From Streptomyces sp. NBC_01335 (lineage in GTDB: Bacteria > Actinomycetota > Actinomycetes > Streptomycetales > Streptomycetaceae): DNA of 64,000 nucleotides. The notes under the pieces were generated by a model that was given only the letters and a program-made list of their open reading frames with translations, was not told the origin of the DNA and ran no database searches. Within the stretch, counting starts at the first letter, position 1, and every line of letters starts with the position of its first letter. This document shows, one piece after another, positions 55,649 through 63,964 of the stretch. The position numbers and the translations under genes were made by a program. The DNA is taken from contig NZ_CP108370.1 in NCBI RefSeq assembly GCF_035953295.1, positions 1,426,001 to 1,490,000 of the forward strand, given 5' to 3'.

Positions 55649-56795
55649 ACGCCGAGACCCCCGTCAGCGCGCGGCCGATGATGAGCTTCTGGATCTGGCT
55701 GGTGCCCTCGTAGAGCGTCATCACGCGGGCGTCGCGGACCAGCTTGCCCACCGGGTACTCGTCGATGTAGCCGTAACCGCCGAACACCTGGAGGGCGTTG
55801 TTGGCGGAGCGGACCGCCGCTTCGGAGGCGAAGAGCTTGGCCTGGGAGGCCGCGGTGGCGAAGGGCTCGCCCCGGTCGATCAGGTCGGCGACCCGCCAGG
55901 TGAGGAGGCGGGCGGCGTCCACGTCCACGGCGATGTCGCTGAGGAGTTCCTGCACCAGCTGGTAGCCCGCGATGGGCTTGCCGAACTGCTGCCGCTCGCC
56001 CGCGTAGCCGACCGCCGCGTCCAGGGCCGCCTGGGCGATCCCCACGCAGCCGGCCGCCACCGACATGCGCCCCTTGGCCAGGGCGGACATCGCGATCGAG
56101 AACCCCTTGCCCTCCGGGCCCATCAGCGCGGACGCGGGGACCCGGACGCCCTCCAGGACCAGTTCGGCGGTGGCCTGGCCGCGCAGCCCGAGCTTCCCGT
56201 GGACGGTGTTGCGGGTGAGTCCCGGGGCGTCGGTGGGCACCAGGAAGGCGGAGACGCCCTTGTGGCCGGGGGTGTCGTTGGTGCGGGCGAAGAGCAGCAC
56301 CACGTCGGCCCAGGTGCCGTTGGTGATGAACATCTTGGTGCCGTCGATGACGTAGTCGTCGCCGTCGCGTACGGCCCTCGTGGTGAGGTTTCCCGCGTCC
56401 GACCCGGTGCCGGGTTCGGTGAGGCCGAAGCAGCCGATCAGGTCCCCGGCGGTGAGCCCGGGGAGCCAGCGGCGCTTCTGCTCCTCGTCGCCCCAGGCGG
56501 CGACGGTCTTGGCGACCAGCCCGAGGGAGACCGAGACGATGCCGCGCACCGAGGAGTCGCCGCGCCCCAGCTCCTCGGTGACCAGGCAGTACGCGAGGTG
56601 GTCACCGCCCGAGCCGCCGTACTCCTCGGGCACGGTGAGACCGAGGAAACCCAGGGCACCCAGCTTCTTCACGATCGACTTGTCGACACTCTCGGCACGA
56701 TCCCAGGCGGCGACGTGCGGGGTCACCTCCTTGGCCACGAAGTCCCTGGCCAGCCGGCGGACCGCTTCCTGCTCCTCGCTGAGCTCCAGGTTCAT
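55644..56795 (-). CDS. Acyl-CoA dehydrogenase
   Basis: The 383-residue flavoenzyme shows CFGLTEPGTGSDAGN (FAD/substrate), KMFITNGTWADVVLLFART, RQQFGKPIAGYQLVQ, and the catalytic Glu region RDARVMTLYEGTSQIQKLIIGRAL (YEGTSQIQ). It fits the short/branched-chain ACAD group. ATG 56795 has a purine-rich GGAG four bases upstream. It is divergent from the effector-like operon; a palindrome lies 66 bases before its start. Confidence 0.93.
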   Translation of the reverse strand: MNLELSEEQEAVRRLARDFVAKEVTPHVAAWDRAESVDKSIVKKLGALGFLGLTVPEEYGGSGGDHLAYCLVTEELGRGDSSVRGIVSVSLGLVAKTVAAWGDEEQKRRWLPGLTAGDLIGCFGLTEPGTGSDAGNLTTRAVRDGDDYVIDGTKMFITNGTWADVVLLFARTNDTPGHKGVSAFLVPTDAPGLTRNTVHGKLGLRGQATAELVLEGVRVPASALMGPEGKGFSIAMSALAKGRMSVAAGCVGIAQAALDAAVGYAGERQQFGKPIAGYQLVQELLSDIAVDVDAARLLTWRVADLIDRGEPFATAASQAKLFASEAAVRSANNALQVFGGYGYIDEYPVGKLVRDARVMTLYEGTSQIQKLIIGRALTGVSAF

Positions 56796-56860
56796 CGGAC
56801 TCCACCCCTCCGCGTCGGGCACCGCACCCAGCGGGCCGCCGACCTCGCCGGCACTTTAAT

Positions 56861-56871
56861 TAGCACTGCTA
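56861..56871. promoter_or_regulatory. Palindrome TAGCACTGCTA upstream of the acyl-CoA dehydrogenase
   Basis: An 11-base perfect palindrome with a one-base centre, flanked by AATT and GTTT, in the AT-rich part of the divergent promoter region. It resembles small TetR/LiuR-type operators of acyl-CoA genes, but no linked regulator gene lies beside it. Confidence 0.55.
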
Positions 56872-57078
56872 GTTTCCTGTCGCAGCCCACTATGTGCCGC
56901 CGGGCCGTGCGGCGCAAGCCCTCCCGGACGCCCGGCCGGACGGGGTGCGTCCACCACTCCCCGGCAATGGGCGACACGATTCGGCCGAGAACGCGACGGG
57001 GCATGGCCCCCTCTCCTTTCCCCTGCTAAATTCCCTGGCTGCTCATACGGCGAAGAACGGAAAACCACGGGGGGTTGC

Positions 57079-57501
57079 GTGTCGTTCGCGGAGGAATGGG
57101 CTCAGCTGAAAGCGGATGCCGCCATGCGGATAGATCAACTACCCGCGGAGGCGGGCGGATCACCCGCCGGACCAGCATTGGACTACAACACCGATTCCAT
57201 CAACGGGAATGCGAATCTGTTGATCGAAATAGCGGGGTTCCTGTACGAGGCCAGGCCGGACGGTGACCTGTGCACCATGGCGCGGGAGCCGAGGACGCAC
57301 GGCGACGTAGCCGCGCAGGTGGAGCGTTTCGGCCGATTCGCCGATGATCAATTCCAGGACACCGTCGCGTTGTTCGCGGCACTCTCCACCCATCTCAGGG
57401 CAGCAGGATCGGATTTGGTGACCGTGGACGACGCCCAGGCCGGACGCTTCCTCGACGAAGTCCTGCGCTACGGCCAGTACGTGGCACCGGAGGCGAAATG
57501 A
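57079..57501 (+). CDS. Small helical protein, first gene of effector-like operon
   Basis: The 140-residue protein starts MSFAEEWAQLKADAAMRIDQ and is predicted all-helical. The same opening (MSFxEEWAQLKADAA) recurs in streptomycete proteins encoded next to type VII-like substrates, as I recall the family. It lacks a signal peptide. GTG 57079 has GGGGGG upstream. The next gene overlaps by four bases (ATGA). Likely a WXG100-like partner or chaperone of the following product. Confidence 0.68.
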   Translation: MSFAEEWAQLKADAAMRIDQLPAEAGGSPAGPALDYNTDSINGNANLLIEIAGFLYEARPDGDLCTMAREPRTHGDVAAQVERFGRFADDQFQDTVALFAALSTHLRAAGSDLVTVDDAQAGRFLDEVLRYGQYVAPEAK

Positions 57502-58892
57502 GCGGGCTCACCCACCGCAAGGACGTCGAATTCCTGGAAGGGTGCAATCCGGCTCTGGTCGAGCGCAACGCCGACGAGTTCCAGCGCATTCACGACGTAC
57601 TGGTGGAGACCGACGAACCCGCCGAGAGGGCGGAACGGCACACCCACTGGCACAGCGAGGGAAGCCTGCGCTACGAAGCGCGCCTCTCCGAGGCACGCAA
57701 GCTGATGCGGAACATCGCGGAGGGATACGCCAAGGCCAGTGGCTCGCTGCGCGCCTACGCATGGGCGCTCGAATCCGCCAAGAGCCACTACTCCAACGGG
57801 AAGGCCAACGAGCAGGCCCTGGCGCGGCTGATCGGCACCAAGGGCGTCGCGATCACCAGGGAGGCGCAGGACGCGGAGCCCATGCGCCAGTGGGAGGACA
57901 TGCGGGCGACCACGGGCGTCCTCGACTTCTTCGCCGAACTCACCATGGACGTCGACGACATCAGAGACGAGGCGAACCGGCTGCACGACGCCGCCGGAGA
58001 AGATTTCCGACGCGCGGGCTCGACCGAGAAGGAGGCTCGGGACATCTGCGTGCACGGGCTGAAGCAGGCCTACGATCTGCTCCCCGAGTTCCGCCTGGGG
58101 TTCGTCCAGCGTGTCGACATCGCCTCAGCCGTCGCACCGCTGCGGAGCGAGGCCCGGGAGGCGAGTGGCAACCCCCTCACTCGCCTCTCCGGCAGCGCAC
58201 CGAAACAGAAGTACGCCCCGCCGACCGGGGACAGCCCCGTCTCACCCACCTTGCAGGACATCCGGACGAGACTCGCGGGACTCCCGGGGGCGACCGACAG
58301 CTACTGGAACCCGCCGTCCTCCGGCCAGGACCGCGCGGCCTGGATCGCAGCGAACAAGGAGATCATCCGGGCTGCCGCCGAGAACTCGGGACTGCCCGCG
58401 GACATGGTCGCCGGTATCGCCTGGCAGGAGATCGGTGGCCAGCCGGGCTACCTGGACGACATCACGGACACGATCCGTGAACAGGCGGACGCCCCCTGGG
58501 GGCTCAGCCCGGTCTCGCCGGAGAATCTGCCGTGGCGGCTCGGCGGGAGTCCCGACGAGACATCCTTCGGCCCCATTGCGATCCAGCTCCGCAGGGGCGC
58601 CGAAGTGCTCGGTTACGATCCGGACAGCCTCACCGAGCACCAGCGGAGCATCGTGGAGGAGTCCCTCCAGGACCCGGGGCAGAACATTTTCATCGCCTCC
58701 GGATACCTGGCGCAGCTCAAGGCGGAGAGCGAGTTCGCCGACGTGCCCGCGGCGGAGATGACGCCCGCCCAGTACCAGGAGCTGGCGGCCCGCTACAACG
58801 GTGGCCCCTACTGGGAGGGTGCCGACGCGCAGGCGTACGGCCGCGGGTTCACCAACGACCTCGACGACGCGAGAGGAGCGCTGGACCGATGA
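57498..58892 (+). CDS. Type VII-like secreted protein with transglycosylase-like C-terminus
   Basis: The 464-residue protein has two parts. Residues 1-200 are helical (CNPALVERNADEFQRIHDVL, HWHSEGSLRYEARLSEARKLM), like the putative T7SS_signal domain. Residues about 285-460 resemble a lysozyme/lytic transglycosylase fold: ENSGLPADMVAGIAWQEIGGQP with probable catalytic Glu311, SFGPIAIQ, then LAARYNGGPYW. No classical signal peptide is present. It overlaps the gene before and after by four bases. Proposed role: secreted wall-cutting protein, possibly antibacterial. Inference from domains and context. Confidence 0.72.
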   Translation: MSGLTHRKDVEFLEGCNPALVERNADEFQRIHDVLVETDEPAERAERHTHWHSEGSLRYEARLSEARKLMRNIAEGYAKASGSLRAYAWALESAKSHYSNGKANEQALARLIGTKGVAITREAQDAEPMRQWEDMRATTGVLDFFAELTMDVDDIRDEANRLHDAAGEDFRRAGSTEKEARDICVHGLKQAYDLLPEFRLGFVQRVDIASAVAPLRSEAREASGNPLTRLSGSAPKQKYAPPTGDSPVSPTLQDIRTRLAGLPGATDSYWNPPSSGQDRAAWIAANKEIIRAAAENSGLPADMVAGIAWQEIGGQPGYLDDITDTIREQADAPWGLSPVSPENLPWRLGGSPDETSFGPIAIQLRRGAEVLGYDPDSLTEHQRSIVEESLQDPGQNIFIASGYLAQLKAESEFADVPAAEMTPAQYQELAARYNGGPYWEGADAQAYGRGFTNDLDDARGALDR

Positions 58893-59209
58893 CCGACCGC
58901 GCGGGCGCCCCGCAGGCGTCCGGGGATCAAGGCTGTCTGCGCCAGGTCCTCATGGTCCCGTTGGTGATCCTGTACCTGGTCGCGGGCTTCTTCCTGTACA
59001 CGGCACTGACGATCCGCCCCTCCGGCAGCTGGGACGACGACGCCCGCGCCGGCATCGTCCTGTCGTGCCTCCTCACCCTCATGGCGGGCGCGGCGACGGC
59101 CGGGCTCCTGCTCCTCCCGCCGGTTCGCAGGACCATGGGGCTGTGGTGGGCGGCACCGGCGCTGCTGATGGGGGTGGGCGCGATCGTCCGCTGGGCGACG
59201 ACGGGCTGA
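58889..59209 (+). CDS. Small membrane protein, candidate immunity partner
   Basis: The 106-residue protein has three hydrophobic segments (about 20-43, 53-75 and 82-103) and begins in an ATGA overlap with the effector-like gene. No family is recognised. A small membrane protein directly after a wall-active effector is placed like an immunity protein guarding the periplasmic side. This is inferred from position only. Confidence 0.65.
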   Translation: MTDRAGAPQASGDQGCLRQVLMVPLVILYLVAGFFLYTALTIRPSGSWDDDARAGIVLSCLLTLMAGAATAGLLLLPPVRRTMGLWWAAPALLMGVGAIVRWATTG

Positions 59210-59336
59210 AGCGTGTTCCGCAGGACGGGCGGGACTCTCGCAACACGCTTGAGCGGCGGCCTGCCGCGACGCCGTCGTCCGGCGCCGGAGAACGTGACCA
59301 GCGAGGACCCGGCGGCCAGGCCCTACTATGTGCCGC

Positions 59337-60104
59337 ATGGCCCGCCCTCGTACCCCCCTCCTGAGCAGAGAACGGATCGTCGAGGCGGCGGGCGCGCTGG
59401 TGGACGCGGAGGGCCTCGGTGCGGTCTCCACCCGGCGGCTCGCCGCCGAGCTGGGGGTCAGCGGGCCGTCGCTGTACAACCACTTCCGGAACAAGGACGA
59501 CATCCTCGACGCGGTCGCCGACGCGGTCTCCGCCCAGGTCGACCTGTCGATGTTCGACGCGGACGATCCGCGCGACTGGCGGCGTTCCCTGCACGACTGG
59601 GCCGTCTCCTACCGCGCCGCGCTCTCCGCCCACCCGCACATCGTGCCGGTCCTGGCGCAGGGCCCCGGGCGGCGGCCCGCCGGGCTGCGGGTGGCCGACG
59701 CGGTGTTCGGCGCGATGGTCGACGCGGGCTGGCCGCGCGCCCAGGCCACGTACATCGGGGCGCTGATGCGGTACTTCGTCACCGGCTCCGCGCTGGGATC
59801 CTTCGCGCGGGGTTTCGTGGACGACGAGACGGCGTACGACCCCGCCGACTACCCGCACCTCGGCCAGGCCCACCTGCTCGCCGACCGGCGCCAGCAGGTG
59901 GACGAGGGGGCCTTCGAGACGGGGCTGCGGGCACTGCTCGACGGGCTGGCGCTCCAGTACGCGCAACTGGACCCCGCCCGTCCCTCCGCCCGGGGCCCGC
60001 GGGGAAGCTCCGGGACGTGTGGAGGCTCATCCCCGCGTGGAAGCTCCGGCCCGACCGGGGCGCACCAGGGCCGCCCGGAGCGGGACCACCGCGCGGACGA
60101 TTGA
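59337..60104 (+). CDS. TetR-family regulator
   Basis: The 255-residue regulator has STRRLAAELGVSGPSLYNHFRNKDDILDAV near residues 35-65, and a TetR_C-type C-terminal domain. The last 40 residues are Gly/Ser/Arg-rich and may be disordered. No clear ribosome binding site precedes the ATG; a TACTAT lies about 11 bases upstream, so the transcript may be leaderless. EamA follows after 54 bases. Confidence 0.88.
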   Translation: MARPRTPLLSRERIVEAAGALVDAEGLGAVSTRRLAAELGVSGPSLYNHFRNKDDILDAVADAVSAQVDLSMFDADDPRDWRRSLHDWAVSYRAALSAHPHIVPVLAQGPGRRPAGLRVADAVFGAMVDAGWPRAQATYIGALMRYFVTGSALGSFARGFVDDETAYDPADYPHLGQAHLLADRRQQVDEGAFETGLRALLDGLALQYAQLDPARPSARGPRGSSGTCGGSSPRGSSGPTGAHQGRPERDHRADD

Positions 60105-60158
60105 CGCTTCCCGGCAATTCGGTGGGCGCCCGACCCCGCGCCCCGTACGGTCCTGTCC

Positions 60159-61142
60159 ATGACCACACCGCCCGCCCCCGCCTCCCTGCCCCGCTCCGGC
60201 CCCGACCGGCGGGCCGTCGCCGCCGTCTGTTTCACCGTCGTGCTGTGGGCGACCGCGTTCGTCTCCATCCGCAGCGCGGGCGACGCCTACTCCCCCGGCG
60301 CGCTCGCCCTCGGCCGGCTGCTGGCGGGCTCCGTGGTGCTCGTCGCCCTGCTGCTCGTGCGCCGCGAGGGGCTGCCGGCGCGCAGCGCCTGGCCCGGGAT
60401 CGTCGTCTCCGGGCTCCTCTGGTTCGGGCTGTACATGGTGGTGCTGAACTGGGGCGAGCAGGAGGTCGACGCGGGGACCGCCGCGATGGTGGTGAACATC
60501 GGGCCGATCCTGATCGCGCTGCTCGGGGCCCGGCTGCTGGGCGAGGGGCTGCCGCGCCGGCTGCTCGGGGGCATGGGGGTGTCCTTCGCGGGCGCCGTCG
60601 TCGTCGGGCTGTCCATGTCGGGCCACGGCGGTTCCTCGGTGCTCGGGGTGCTGCTCTGCCTCGTCGCCGCCATCACGTACGCGGCCGGCGTGGTCGCGCA
60701 GAAGCCCGCGCTGCGGCACGGTTCGCCTCTCCAGGTCACCGCCTTCGGCTGCCTGATCGGCGCGGCGGGCTGCCTTCCGTTCACCGGGGTGCTGGTCCAC
60801 GAGGCCGCCGACGCCCCGCTCTCCGCCACCCTCAACATGATCTACCTGGGCGTGTTCCCGACCGCGCTGGCCTTCACCACCTGGGCGTACGCGCTGAAGC
60901 GCACCACGGCCGGGCGGATGGGTTCCACCACCTACGCGGTGCCCGCCCTCGTGGTGCTGATGTCGTGGCTGGTGCTCGACGAGGTGCCGGCCGCGCTCTC
61001 CGTCCTCGGCGGGGTGCTCTGCCTGGCAGGGGTGGCGGTCTCCCGGACCCGTCCGCAGACTGGGCGGACGCGGAAGGTCGTGGCCGAGCCGGTGGAGGGA
61101 ACCCCCGATGGCGTCGAGCAGCAGGAAACCGGGCGGGTCTGA
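60159..61142 (+). CDS. EamA-family (DMT) transporter
   Basis: The 327-residue protein has ten membrane segments and two EamA repeats (FTVVLWATAFVSIRSAGDAYSPGALALGRLLAGS; TFGCLIGAAGCLPFTGVLV-like second half with AYALKRTTAGRMGSTTYAVPALVVLMSWLVLDEVP). It exports an unknown small molecule. Its last 35 bases overlap the PPK2 gene in another frame. Confidence 0.88.
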   Translation: MTTPPAPASLPRSGPDRRAVAAVCFTVVLWATAFVSIRSAGDAYSPGALALGRLLAGSVVLVALLLVRREGLPARSAWPGIVVSGLLWFGLYMVVLNWGEQEVDAGTAAMVVNIGPILIALLGARLLGEGLPRRLLGGMGVSFAGAVVVGLSMSGHGGSSVLGVLLCLVAAITYAAGVVAQKPALRHGSPLQVTAFGCLIGAAGCLPFTGVLVHEAADAPLSATLNMIYLGVFPTALAFTTWAYALKRTTAGRMGSTTYAVPALVVLMSWLVLDEVPAALSVLGGVLCLAGVAVSRTRPQTGRTRKVVAEPVEGTPDGVEQQETGRV

Positions 61143-62163
61143 CGAGCACGGCCGGGCGTCCCGGCGGGCCTCCCCGTCGAAGGGGGCCCGGCCGGAGGGC
61201 GCCGCGCAGGAGGGTTCCGCGCCGGAGTCGGAGGCGGCTCGGGCCGCCCGGTTCGGCGGACCGCGCCTGGAGGGGTTCGGGCTCCACGAGCGGGGCGACG
61301 ACGACCCGGAGCTGGTCACCCCGGAGGGCCGCGCCCGGGACGCCTGGCGGGAGGACTACCCCTATCCGCAGAAGCTCGGCCGCAAGGCGTACGACAAGCA
61401 GAAGCGCGCCCTCCAGATCGAGCTGATCAAGCTCCAGCACTGGGTGAAGGAACACGACGAGCGGCTGGTGATCCTCTTCGAGGGGCGGGACGCGGCCGGC
61501 AAGGGCGGCACCATCAAGCGGTTCACCGAGCACCTCAACCCGCGCGGGGCCCGGGTGGTGGCCCTGGAGAAGCCGACCGAACGCGAGCGGTCGCAGTGGT
61601 ACTTCCAGCGGTACGCCATCCATCTGCCGACGGCGGGCGAGGTCGTCCTCTTCGACCGGTCCTGGTACAACCGGGCCGGGGTGGAACGGGTGATGGGGTT
61701 CTGCACCACCCGCGAGTACCTGGAGTTCATGCACCAGGCCCCGGGGTTCGAGCGGATGCTGGTCCGCGACGGCATCCACATCGTGAAGTTCTGGTTCTCG
61801 GTCTCCCGCAACGAGCAGCGCAACCGGTTCATGATCCGGCAGATCGACCCGGTGCGCCGCTGGAAGCTGAGCCCGGTCGACCTGGCGTCGCTCGACAAGT
61901 GGGACGCGTACACCGAGGCCAAGGAGCTGATGCTCTTCCACACGGACACGGCCGACGCGCCCTGGACGGTGGTGAAGAGCAACGACAAGAAGCGGGCGCG
62001 GCTGGAGGCGATGCGGCACGTGCTGGACCGCTTCGACTACCCGGGCAAGGACGCCTCCGTGGTCGGCACGCCGGACCCGCTGGTCGTCGGCCCGGCGTCC
62101 CGGCTCTTCGAGGAGGGCGAGATGGACGCCCGGCTGCTCGCCCCGAGGCCGCCGAGGGGCTGA
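61108..62163 (+). CDS. ppk2: Polyphosphate kinase 2
   Basis: The 351-residue PPK2 transfers phosphate between polyphosphate and nucleoside phosphates. It has P-loop EGRDAAGKGGTIKRF, the lid lysine region, DRSWYNRAGVERVMGFC (Walker B), and DPVRRWKLSPVDLASLDKWDAY. An Arg/Gly-rich N-terminal tail of about 70 residues is extra. ATG 61108 lies inside the eamA gene with GGAGGG upstream. Confidence 0.94.
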   Translation: MASSSRKPGGSDEHGRASRRASPSKGARPEGAAQEGSAPESEAARAARFGGPRLEGFGLHERGDDDPELVTPEGRARDAWREDYPYPQKLGRKAYDKQKRALQIELIKLQHWVKEHDERLVILFEGRDAAGKGGTIKRFTEHLNPRGARVVALEKPTERERSQWYFQRYAIHLPTAGEVVLFDRSWYNRAGVERVMGFCTTREYLEFMHQAPGFERMLVRDGIHIVKFWFSVSRNEQRNRFMIRQIDPVRRWKLSPVDLASLDKWDAYTEAKELMLFHTDTADAPWTVVKSNDKKRARLEAMRHVLDRFDYPGKDASVVGTPDPLVVGPASRLFEEGEMDARLLAPRPPRG

Positions 62164-62246
62164 GGGTGCTCGGCAGCTCCCGTCACGGGTGAGCCGTGCG
62201 GACCCGAGCGGGAGAGCGCCGGCGTCCGCAGCGTCCCATGAGAACA

Positions 62247-62282
62247 ACCGAGGGCCCCACCGGTGTCGGTGGGGCCCTCGGT
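62247..62282 (+). terminator. Terminator after ppk2
   Basis: ACCGAGGGCCCCACC and GGTGGGGCCCTCGGT form a perfect 15-bp stem with loop GGTGTC, 84 bases past the ppk2 stop codon. Confidence 0.92.
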
Positions 62283-62778
62283 CACGCATGCCATCGGGCC
62301 TCGGAGAGGGGGCCACCCTCCCGGAGAGCCCGATGATGCTGGAAGTCCGGGCGAGTTCAAGGCCCATGTCCAACGCGACTATGTAACCGTGCCTACCGGC
62401 GAGTTATGCCGTAAACCGAGGTGATTGCACTCAGTGCCACCCCGGAAGCCGTACTTCTGGGGCAAAGACGGTCCGGAAACAAGTGTTCCCCCGGAGCACG
62501 GGGACGGGGGGTGAGGGCTGCGGTGTTCGATGATCCATTTCTCTCGATTACGACCCGATTCCCCTACGCATAGGGGTTGTTAGAGCCGCCCCTCCGGGGT
62601 CTGTACAGTCTTTCGATACCGGTCGCGGGCGACCTCCCCCCAACAGGGGTGCGGCCGCTGCGTGCTGGCAGTCCGAAGAGTTCACCGGCGGTCTCCGGCC
62701 CCGCGCCGGGCTCGGCGGTCCATCCCCTCGCCAGGGACGGACCGCCGAGCAGTCGACCGCCCCTTTCAAGGGGTCCCC
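62283..62778. other. Long intergenic region before a membrane peptide/HTH pair
   Basis: About 500 bases without a supported gene. It includes a weak inverted repeat CTCGGAGAGGG/CCCTCCCGGAG (about 62299-62325) and an AT-richer stretch (62360-62590) that probably carries promoters. A short minus-strand frame (62373 downward, MDMGLELARTSSIIGLSG) is open but lacks a ribosome binding site. Confidence 0.45.
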
Positions 62779-63027
62779 GTGTCCTTACCCGTACTCGTGA
62801 CCGTCGCGGTGTTGTTCCTCATCGTCTTCGCGGCCGTCTGTTTCACCGCGTTCCACCTCAAGGTGACGCCCGTGCGCGTCGCGGCCGTCATCATCGCGAT
62901 GGGCACACTGGTCACCGCGATGGCGCCAGTCGTCCGTCTCCTCACCGAACCCCGGCAGCCGGCACCCCTCGCGGCCCCGGCTCCCCCCGTACCCGGCTTC
63001 CGACAGTCGCCCGGAAGAGGAGTCTGA
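62779..63027 (+). CDS. Small membrane protein
   Basis: The 82-residue product starts with GTG; AAGGGG lies six bases upstream. It has two hydrophobic segments (MSLPVLVTVAVLFLIVFAAVCFTAF, VRVAAVIIAMGTLVTAMAPVV) and a Pro/Ala-rich tail. The next gene begins one base after its stop, so the two are co-transcribed. Unknown role. Confidence 0.7.
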   Translation: MSLPVLVTVAVLFLIVFAAVCFTAFHLKVTPVRVAAVIIAMGTLVTAMAPVVRLLTEPRQPAPLAAPAPPVPGFRQSPGRGV

Positions 63028-63028
63028 C

Positions 63029-63763
63029 ATGGCGCCCAACCGCCCCTTCTCCGAAATCCGGCCGCGCCGCGCCGGCGTCGAGGTACGCCTCACCCGGTAC
63101 TTCCATTCCAAGGGCGTCGGTGTCGAAGCGGCAGCAGCCCTCGCCGGCAGCAGTCGGCTCCACCGGCACGCCCGGCAGAGCGGGACGCTCGACCGCAATG
63201 CCATCGAGATCGTCGTGTCCGGCGTGGCGTCCGAAGGCGGCCGCCTGTGGGGGCCGGAACGCTGGCTCGGCGACATCGACCTGTTCCGCGAGTTCTCGAC
63301 GGTCGTGCGCCTGTGGGTCGACTTCCTGTGCACCACGCGAACGATCCGGATCCCCCGCGACGTGCTGCGCAGTTGGGCCATGCGGGACCTGAGCGTCCAG
63401 CGGATGCTGAACCAGTCACTGGTCCACCAACTCCGCATCCACGACATGGTGTACGGCCTGGACGCGCGCCCGACGGCTTCCCGCCTCGCGCAGCTCATCC
63501 ACTACCTCGCCCATCAGGCTCCCGATCTGGAGGAGGCCCGGCTGCTGCCCTTCGCGGAGGGCCGGTTGCACGGCCCCACGCAGAAGCACCTCGCCGACGC
63601 GCTGGGCGTGAGTCTGGCTTCGATCGAGAAGAGCATGAGCCACCTGCGCACGATCGGCGCACTCGCGTCCTCCGGCAAGGGGCGCGCCAATCGCGCATAC
63701 ACCATCCTGGACGCGGACTTGCTCCACCTCGTGGCCACCGGGACGGAACCGACCGCCACGTAG
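63029..63763 (+). CDS. Crp/Fnr-type winged-helix protein
   Basis: The 244-residue protein has a C-terminal Crp-like helix-turn-helix (GPTQKHLADALGVSLASIEKSMSHLRTIGAL). Its N-terminal 180 residues do not show the usual cyclic-nucleotide phosphate-binding cassette, so the sensory part is atypical. It is coupled to the small membrane gene upstream (one base apart). A terminator follows. It may be a regulator tied to a membrane partner. Confidence 0.72.
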   Translation: MAPNRPFSEIRPRRAGVEVRLTRYFHSKGVGVEAAAALAGSSRLHRHARQSGTLDRNAIEIVVSGVASEGGRLWGPERWLGDIDLFREFSTVVRLWVDFLCTTRTIRIPRDVLRSWAMRDLSVQRMLNQSLVHQLRIHDMVYGLDARPTASRLAQLIHYLAHQAPDLEEARLLPFAEGRLHGPTQKHLADALGVSLASIEKSMSHLRTIGALASSGKGRANRAYTILDADLLHLVATGTEPTAT

Positions 63764-63775
63764 CGCGTCAGCAAT

Positions 63776-63807
63776 GTTGCCCCGGGAGCACCTTCACCCG
63801 GGGCAAC
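63776..63807 (+). terminator. Terminator after the winged-helix gene
   Basis: GTTGCCCCGGG and CCCGGGGCAAC form a perfect 11-bp stem with a ten-base loop, 13 bases after the stop codon. Confidence 0.88.
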
Positions 63808-63934
63808 ACGCCCCCCTGTCTGGGGGCGCCTCCCCTCCAAGGACCGCGCCCGCATCACCTCCGCGCACCACCGGCACAACGCCGGGCGACCGGATTCCGA
63901 CGGGGCGGCGAACTTCTGCCTTTCGTGGGCCAGT

Positions 63935-63949
63935 TGACCGTACCGGTCA
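63935..63949. promoter_or_regulatory. Palindrome TGACCGTACCGGTCA upstream of a new gene
   Basis: Arms TGACC and GGTCA separated by five bases, 15 bases before a GTG start. It resembles a TetR operator; the gene beyond the edge may be its regulator. Confidence 0.55.
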
Positions 63950-63964
63950 GTAGCGTGTGCGCCC

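Noticed and set aside
62037..62373. Short minus-strand gene opposite the ppk2 end (MDMGLELARTSSII...)
   Set aside because: No ribosome binding site; the frame runs through the ppk2 terminator and overlaps ppk2.
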